The position numbers and the translations under genes are program-made. Below, one piece after another: positions 22,419 to 25,906 of a stretch of DNA of 25,906 nucleotides. Origin of the DNA: CAZGUG01 sp964529035. Lineage in GTDB: Bacteria > Bacillota > Clostridia > Ch29. Under the pieces are notes generated by a model. That model was not told the DNA's origin and did no database searches. It worked only from the letters and a program-made list of their open reading frames with translations. Each line of letters begins with the position of its first letter. The stretch's first letter is position 1. Location: contig CAZGUG010000029.1 in the NCBI GenBank assembly GCA_964529035.1, forward strand, positions 1 to 25,906. Reading direction: 5' to 3'.

Positions 22419-22450
22419 AAAGGCCCGGAGTCTTATACTTCCGGGCCTTT
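22419..22450. terminator. Bidirectional terminator between convergent genes
   Basis: A perfect 11-bp stem AAAGGCCCGGA/TCCGGGCCTTT (22419-22429 with 22440-22450), 10-nt loop, A run on the left and T run on the right. It serves the LysM gene and the minus-strand LiaF-like operon. Confidence 0.85.
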
Positions 22451-22467
22451 GACGTGCTGAGGATGGG

Positions 22468-23397
22468 TTATATTTCGCTGACCTGTATCTCTCCCCCGTC
22501 AATTATTATGCTGACTTTGCTGTTGCCTTCCCCCCACCTGAGATATCCTTTGAACCCTTTAGTTCCGTTTTCATTGTAAGCGGTTATCTCTTCAATTTCC
22601 CAGTTAACATTTCCTCTGAGCCAGTCGCTTGTGCCAACCTGCGCGTCAATAACCAGGTCGGACCCTTTGTTAACGGTAACATTAATCCTTCCCCTACCCT
22701 TTATCAGCCAGTCTCTTTGAAGCGCTTCGCCGTCAATATTCAGATTGAAATAAGTGGGACCGCCAATTTCCACATCTAAATCGGTAGGAAGCAGGATTGT
22801 ATGCCGGATTTCCCTTATGCCGGGTTTAAAATCTCCCGGCCAGGTATCCGACAAAAACCGCACAAAGAGAGTGTTGCCTTCCAGGTGGGTAACCGCTCTG
22901 TTCCGCTCGGTCAGCATTTTTGCTTCATCGGTGTCGGCCGCCTTTACAATGGCTTCGCCGAAATGTATTACTTCACCGTCGCCGCTTTTCCTTATATCAA
23001 GATTCCCGGCAGGGGCTGATATTACTATCTTTTCCACGTTTTCTCCCATGTCAATCCTTTCAGCGGGAATCTCCACCGGGAAACTACTGCTCTGCACCAT
23101 CCAGGAAATCCTCTCAAGGACTCCGGTGGCAGTGACGGCGTATATCCCTATACTGAAAAACACAATAACCATAATTATGAATATGCTGAAACCATCATAC
23201 TTCACCTTCGGTTCCGGCTCCTTTGCCGTATAGACATGGACAAGTATCTCCGCACCAATCAGCACCAGTATCAGCGGCCACCACGTAATAAGCATATCAA
23301 ATATGACAGCCTGTTTGAACTGGGCGGCCAGCATAATAATGCCCAGTAAAATCAGCAAAACACCTAGGGACAGTGTCCCTACTCTCCATCTTCGCAC
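22468..23397 (-). CDS. LiaF-like / DUF5668 membrane protein
   Basis: 309 residues from GTG 23397. Three membrane helices occupy the N-terminus: LSLGVLLILLGIIMLAA, MLITWWPLILVLIGAEILV (the WWPLILVLIG signature of DUF5668/LiaI-LiaF proteins), and FSIFIIMVIVFFSIGIYAV. The rest is an extracytoplasmic or cytoplasmic beta-helix-like domain (VEKIVISAPAGNLDIRKSGDGEVI ... TILLPTDLDVEIGG ... WLIKGRGRINVTVNKGSDLVI), as in DUF4097-type adhesin-like domains. Its start lies inside the end of the preceding gene (19-nt overlap). It is the last gene of the sigma/anti-sigma operon and is probably an output or sensor of envelope stress. Confidence 0.78.
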   Translation of the reverse strand: MRRWRVGTLSLGVLLILLGIIMLAAQFKQAVIFDMLITWWPLILVLIGAEILVHVYTAKEPEPKVKYDGFSIFIIMVIVFFSIGIYAVTATGVLERISWMVQSSSFPVEIPAERIDMGENVEKIVISAPAGNLDIRKSGDGEVIHFGEAIVKAADTDEAKMLTERNRAVTHLEGNTLFVRFLSDTWPGDFKPGIREIRHTILLPTDLDVEIGGPTYFNLNIDGEALQRDWLIKGRGRINVTVNKGSDLVIDAQVGTSDWLRGNVNWEIEEITAYNENGTKGFKGYLRWGEGNSKVSIIIDGGEIQVSEI

Positions 23398-24203
23398 TTT
23401 TCCAATACCTCCTCATGATTTTCGCTGCGCTCCCTGCGCCCGCCCATAAGTATCCTGATACCGCCAGCTATGAACAAAAATGCAACTATTCCGGTCTGGA
23501 TATAGTTTTTGATCTCGTAGGGTATCATCGGCGATACTATCCTGTCAAATATAAGCAGCAATCCTATGCCGATAAGTCCGTACCCCAGCATCTTCGAACC
23601 GCTCCACCTATACCTGTTTTCACCGATAAGTTCAAACACCGAGTAACCGGTCTCCTCCACCGGAGTTATTTCGCCGGACGCCTTGTGGAGGGCGTCAAAC
23701 ATGCTGTAAAACCATATTACCGGTATTATGAACATGAAAAACCCAATCCTCAGCCAGTCAATAAAAAAGAAGGAAAAGAAAAACAGCGTCATCAGTTCCA
23801 GCCCAAGCTTCTGATAGCCCATGAACATGTGTCCCGCTCCCGGAACCACAGACAGAAGGCACACTATTATCTTTCTGTTCTGGTCGCTTAGTTTGTTGTC
23901 CGTCTGCACTTCTCCGATTTCCGGGCCGTCCTCTTCACCGGGGTTTAATGTCATGCGGCTGTTAACCCTATCGGTCAGCGTCATGCTGTCAATTAGGGCA
24001 ACAAACCACAGGACCGGTAATCCCAGAAATAGTATCATAGGACGGTCACTGCCCATTAGGACACAGAGCCCCAGCACCACCGCCACCGCCGCCGCTGCGG
24101 CCCCCATAAATATATATCCCCTGTAAAATAGTCCCAGGTAAACATGACTCAGTCCCGGAATAACCGACAGTATAAATACTAAAAACTTGCTCTTTTTTTT
24201 CAA
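23379..24203 (-). CDS. Multipass membrane protein with duplicated TM2-like units
   Basis: 274 residues from TTG 24203, with GGAGG about 7 nt upstream; the start overlaps the anti-sigma stop by 4 nt (TTGA). Two similar units are seen: FILSVIPGLSHVYLGLFYRGYI (about 10-31) followed by two helices, and CLLSVVPGAGHMFMGYQKLGL (about 114-134) followed by two helices. The PGxxHxxxGxxxxG pattern recalls TM2/DUF5683-like small membrane proteins. A charged, mostly cytosolic linker (LNPGEEDGPEIGEVQTDNKL) separates the units. Two further helices at the end (YGLIGIGLLLIFDRI; IQTGIVAFLFIAGGIRILMGG) look like DUF5668. Function is unknown; operon context suggests the envelope-stress pathway. Confidence 0.75.
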   Translation of the reverse strand: MKKKSKFLVFILSVIPGLSHVYLGLFYRGYIFMGAAAAAVAVVLGLCVLMGSDRPMILFLGLPVLWFVALIDSMTLTDRVNSRMTLNPGEEDGPEIGEVQTDNKLSDQNRKIIVCLLSVVPGAGHMFMGYQKLGLELMTLFFFSFFFIDWLRIGFFMFIIPVIWFYSMFDALHKASGEITPVEETGYSVFELIGENRYRWSGSKMLGYGLIGIGLLLIFDRIVSPMIPYEIKNYIQTGIVAFLFIAGGIRILMGGRRERSENHEEVLEKCEDGE

Positions 24204-24685
24204 TGCACTACCTCCTCTTCACCCTTTGGTTTTATTGCATCTATAAATGTCAGGGTATTGTTTAGAAGCCTATCCGACCACCCATACTTGATTATGCTTA
24301 TGTTTCCCGTCTCGAAGGAGTGCTCCGCCTGTATCCTTGTCCGGGCCGCTGCCGGTATCACTTCGGCAAAACCCTCAAATACTCCGGCCGACGTAAAGAA
24401 TATGGTAAGGCAGGCCGCCGCGCAGTAGTAGAATATGTCCCTCTTTTTTGACCTTTCTTTTCTTCCTGGTACCTCCAGACCGTTTATTCTTTTCATGACA
24501 TTGGAAGTAAACTGCGGACTGATTTCAACCGCCGGGCAGGCTGCATTTTTTTCTGAGAAAAAGGACAGGTATTTTTCTGCGCACGCATCGCATACCATAA
24601 GATGCTGTTCCATTTCCCTATGTTTTCTCTCAACTACTTGGCCCTTTGCAAAGGCCTTCCAATCTTCCCGGGTAAAATGCACCAT
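24200..24685 (-). CDS. Membrane-anchored zinc-finger anti-sigma factor
   Basis: 161 residues from ATG 24685, immediately after the sigma stop codon (TAA-ATG, no spacer) with AAGGGGGAC upstream inside the sigma gene. The N-terminal ZAS motif is H28-x3-C32-x2-C35 (QHLMVCDACAEKYL), which holds the cognate sigma factor. One membrane helix lies at about 84-103 (YYCAAACLTIFFTSAGVF). The outer part of about 55 residues is short and has no known domain. It should hold the ECF factor inactive at the membrane until an envelope signal arrives. The same operon codes for two further membrane proteins. Confidence 0.88.
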   Translation of the reverse strand: MVHFTREDWKAFAKGQVVERKHREMEQHLMVCDACAEKYLSFFSEKNAACPAVEISPQFTSNVMKRINGLEVPGRKERSKKRDIFYYCAAACLTIFFTSAGVFEGFAEVIPAAARTRIQAEHSFETGNISIIKYGWSDRLLNNTLTFIDAIKPKGEEEVVH

Positions 24686-25234
24686 TTAGCCGTCCCCCTT
24701 CCACTGTTCCCTGAGTTTCTTCCTTGCCCTGTAGAGCCTTGTCTCCACCGTTTTGACCGCGATACCTTCCTCGCTGGCTATCTGCCGGTAGCTTTTCTCC
24801 GAGAAATAGTACTTTTTAACCACCGTTCGGTAGCTGTCCGGCAGTTGGCTGTATAGGTTTCTTATTCTTTCAGCATCCTCCCGCCGCAGCAAATCTTCTT
24901 CAAGACTGCCATATCCGTCCTGTCTAGCCAGATGCACCTGTGCCGCCACAAGCCTTTCCCCGTCACGTATCTTCTGCTGCTTTCTCTTCAAGTCTATCGC
25001 CTTACGGACAGTAATCCTGCCCAGCCATGTCCTGAAACCCTCAAACCTGTACTGGGGTAGAGAGATGTATACCTGCAGGAATACCTCCTGGGCAATATTT
25101 TCAGCATCGAAACTGTCATTTACAAGATTAAGAATTATTGCGTACACGTATCCCTTGTATTTGTTAACCAGCTGTTCGTAGGCGGCTTTATTGCCAGCTG
25201 CCGCCCGTTTTATGAGAACGTCCTCTTGATTCAT
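24686..25234 (-). CDS. ECF-type RNA polymerase sigma factor
   Basis: 182 residues from ATG 25234, preceded by a GGGGGGGAGAG purine run; the frame to 25264 adds ten residues without a site. Region 2 is clear (AYEQLVNKYKGYVYAIILNLV, DAENIAQEVFLQVYISLPQY, FRTWLGRITVRKAIDLKRKQ), as is region 4 (LPDSYRTVVKKYYFSEKSYR and GIAVKTVETRLYRARKKLRE). There is no region 1 or 3, as in ECF factors. It is followed at once by its anti-sigma gene. It probably activates its own operon and envelope genes; I could not identify its target promoter. Confidence 0.93.
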   Translation of the reverse strand: MNQEDVLIKRAAAGNKAAYEQLVNKYKGYVYAIILNLVNDSFDAENIAQEVFLQVYISLPQYRFEGFRTWLGRITVRKAIDLKRKQQKIRDGERLVAAQVHLARQDGYGSLEEDLLRREDAERIRNLYSQLPDSYRTVVKKYYFSEKSYRQIASEEGIAVKTVETRLYRARKKLREQWKGDG

Positions 25235-25276
25235 CTCTCCCCCCCTTTCCTTTGAGATGTGCAATGCCTATCAATC

Positions 25277-25330
25277 GGGGACATTCCGCAGCAAGGAATA
25301 CTCACAAAAAGCGGTGTGTCCCCATTCCTT
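25277..25330. repeat. REP-like imperfect inverted repeat
   Basis: GGGGACA (25277-25283) pairs with TGTCCCC (25317-25323), and CCGC (25286-25289) with GCGG (25311-25314) inside it. An alternative fold pairs AAGGAAT (25293-25299) with ATTCCTT (25324-25330). The GGGGACA ends and the mutually exclusive folds resemble REP elements left by Y1-type REP transposases. It lies in the leader or promoter region of the sigma-factor operon. Confidence 0.45.
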
Positions 25331-25365
25331 AATATAGACGAACATAATCCCATTATCCCTTCATA

Positions 25366-25397
25366 GTTTATAAAAGTCCACCGCGGGAGGTGGACTT
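25366..25397 (-). terminator. Terminator after the DUF488 gene
   Basis: A 9-bp perfect stem AAGTCCACC/GGTGGACTT (25374-25382 with 25389-25397) and 6-nt loop. On the minus strand it runs into TTTTATAAAC. It lies about 60 nt after the DUF488 stop. Confidence 0.65.
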
Positions 25398-25403
25398 AAG
25401 CCC

Positions 25404-25438
25404 ATGACAGGCATCTCAATACGGCCTCTGCCTGTCAT
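25404..25438. repeat. Inverted repeat / hairpin next to the DUF488 gene
   Basis: ATGACAGGCA (25404-25413) pairs perfectly with TGCCTGTCAT (25429-25438), 15-nt loop. The same CCTGTCA word recurs a few bases on (25452-25458). There is no T tail on either side, so it is not a classic terminator. Confidence 0.4.
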
Positions 25439-25454
25439 CATTCAATCCAGCCTG

Positions 25455-25886
25455 TCACAGGTGCATAATTTCACAGCCGATTGTTTTTCTTATTTCTTCT
25501 GCCACTATACTTCTATGGCAGTGCGCAGGTAAATCTTCGCTGCACAAAAAACAGACTCCATCGAGGTTTTGCAGGTCCAGGCGCTTTACTGCATTTCTTT
25601 CTTCCAGCACTTTTTTGAACATGAATTCAAATTCATCCCATTCTATTTTTTTGGACCGGTAATCATCAAAAAGCCTTTTGGTAGGAGCCAAACCGGGTAC
25701 ATATTCATACTCGATATTCCCAATCTTTTTTAAAAAGTACTCCAGATCACGGCCCTTTGCAAAACCGGCCAGCTGAGATTTGTTGTTCAGCCTGATATCC
25801 AGCACTTTATTAACACTATTACTAATCAAAAGCCCGAAAAATTTTTCGGCACTTTTCTTTGAAAACCCGATAGTAAAAATTTTCAT
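25455..25886 (-). CDS. DUF488 family protein
   Basis: 143 residues from ATG 25886; the TTG at 25898 is the only upstream alternative and neither has a strong ribosome binding site. Family features are the start MKIFTIGFSKKSAEKFFGLL, the conserved VLDIRLNNKSQLAGFAKGRDLEYFL, YVPGLAPTKRLFDDYR, and the C-terminal VCFLCSEDLPAHCHRSIVAEEI with the CxxE...HCHR cluster. That cluster looks like a metal or nucleotide site, but the family has no settled function. The gene is complete in the window and stands alone on the minus strand with its own hairpin terminator. Confidence 0.88.
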   Translation of the reverse strand: MKIFTIGFSKKSAEKFFGLLISNSVNKVLDIRLNNKSQLAGFAKGRDLEYFLKKIGNIEYEYVPGLAPTKRLFDDYRSKKIEWDEFEFMFKKVLEERNAVKRLDLQNLDGVCFLCSEDLPAHCHRSIVAEEIRKTIGCEIMHL

Positions 25887-25906
25887 TATCAATCCCAACC
25901 TTCATT

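Overview
The window (25.9 kb, moderate GC) looks like a piece of an anaerobic, probably spore-forming Clostridia-type Firmicute, perhaps of the Peptococcaceae/Desulfotomaculum-like groups. This is inferred from a four-subunit ferredoxin-linked 2-oxoacid oxidoreductase, a sigma-54 activator, a spore-type LysM protein, a copper-amine-oxidase-N stalk protein, strong AGGAGG ribosome binding sites and frequent GTG/TTG starts. It is a draft scaffold: two runs of exactly 100 N (1463-1562 and 21132-21231) are contig joins, and both fall at the 5' ends of genes. No rRNA, tRNA, CRISPR array or insertion sequence was seen.

Left part (1-5054). On the minus strand a TetR/AcrR regulator, whose N-terminus is lost in the gap, is followed by two overlapping paralogous membrane proteins, the last running off the window. 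Next come a PflX-type radical SAM protein and a GNAT acetyltransferase gene that has lost the middle of its domain. A secreted stalk-domain protein follows on the plus strand with a good terminator, and then a decayed BlaR1/M56 peptidase remnant. Part 5054-11161 is all plus strand: an AI-2E-family permease, a MATE exporter, a DUF1624/HGSNAT-like membrane acyltransferase, and an OmpR-type response regulator with its histidine kinase (4-nt overlap).

Middle (11169-15973). Mostly minus strand: a ferritin-like diiron protein, an unusual short sirtuin, then (plus strand) a cytosolic Cys-rich copper-storage protein, then a compact minus-strand cluster. In transcription order the cluster is a 443-residue protein of unknown function with two PH-like repeats, an eight-knuckle zinc-ribbon protein, a second zinc-ribbon protein and a macro-domain protein. 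The sirtuin and the macro domain are the producer and consumer classes of O-acetyl-ADP-ribose, so an NAD/ADP-ribose theme is possible here.

Right part. A korDABC operon (16157-18864, minus) is preceded by a well-formed sigma-54 promoter (GG-N10-GC), and directly upstream lies a PrpR_N-PAS-AAA+-Fis activator with an intact GAFTGA loop. This reads as a self-contained, inducible 2-oxoacid oxidation module. After the second gap comes a six-LysM protein on the plus strand. It converges, through a bidirectional terminator, on a minus-strand operon of ECF sigma factor, zinc-finger anti-sigma factor, duplicated TM2-like membrane protein and LiaF-like membrane protein, probably an envelope-stress module. 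An intergenic region with three hairpin structures, one resembling a REP element, separates it from a DUF488 gene at the right edge.

Many start codons were set from ribosome binding sites and are shorter than the longest open frames. All family assignments are from motif recognition by eye, without database searches.
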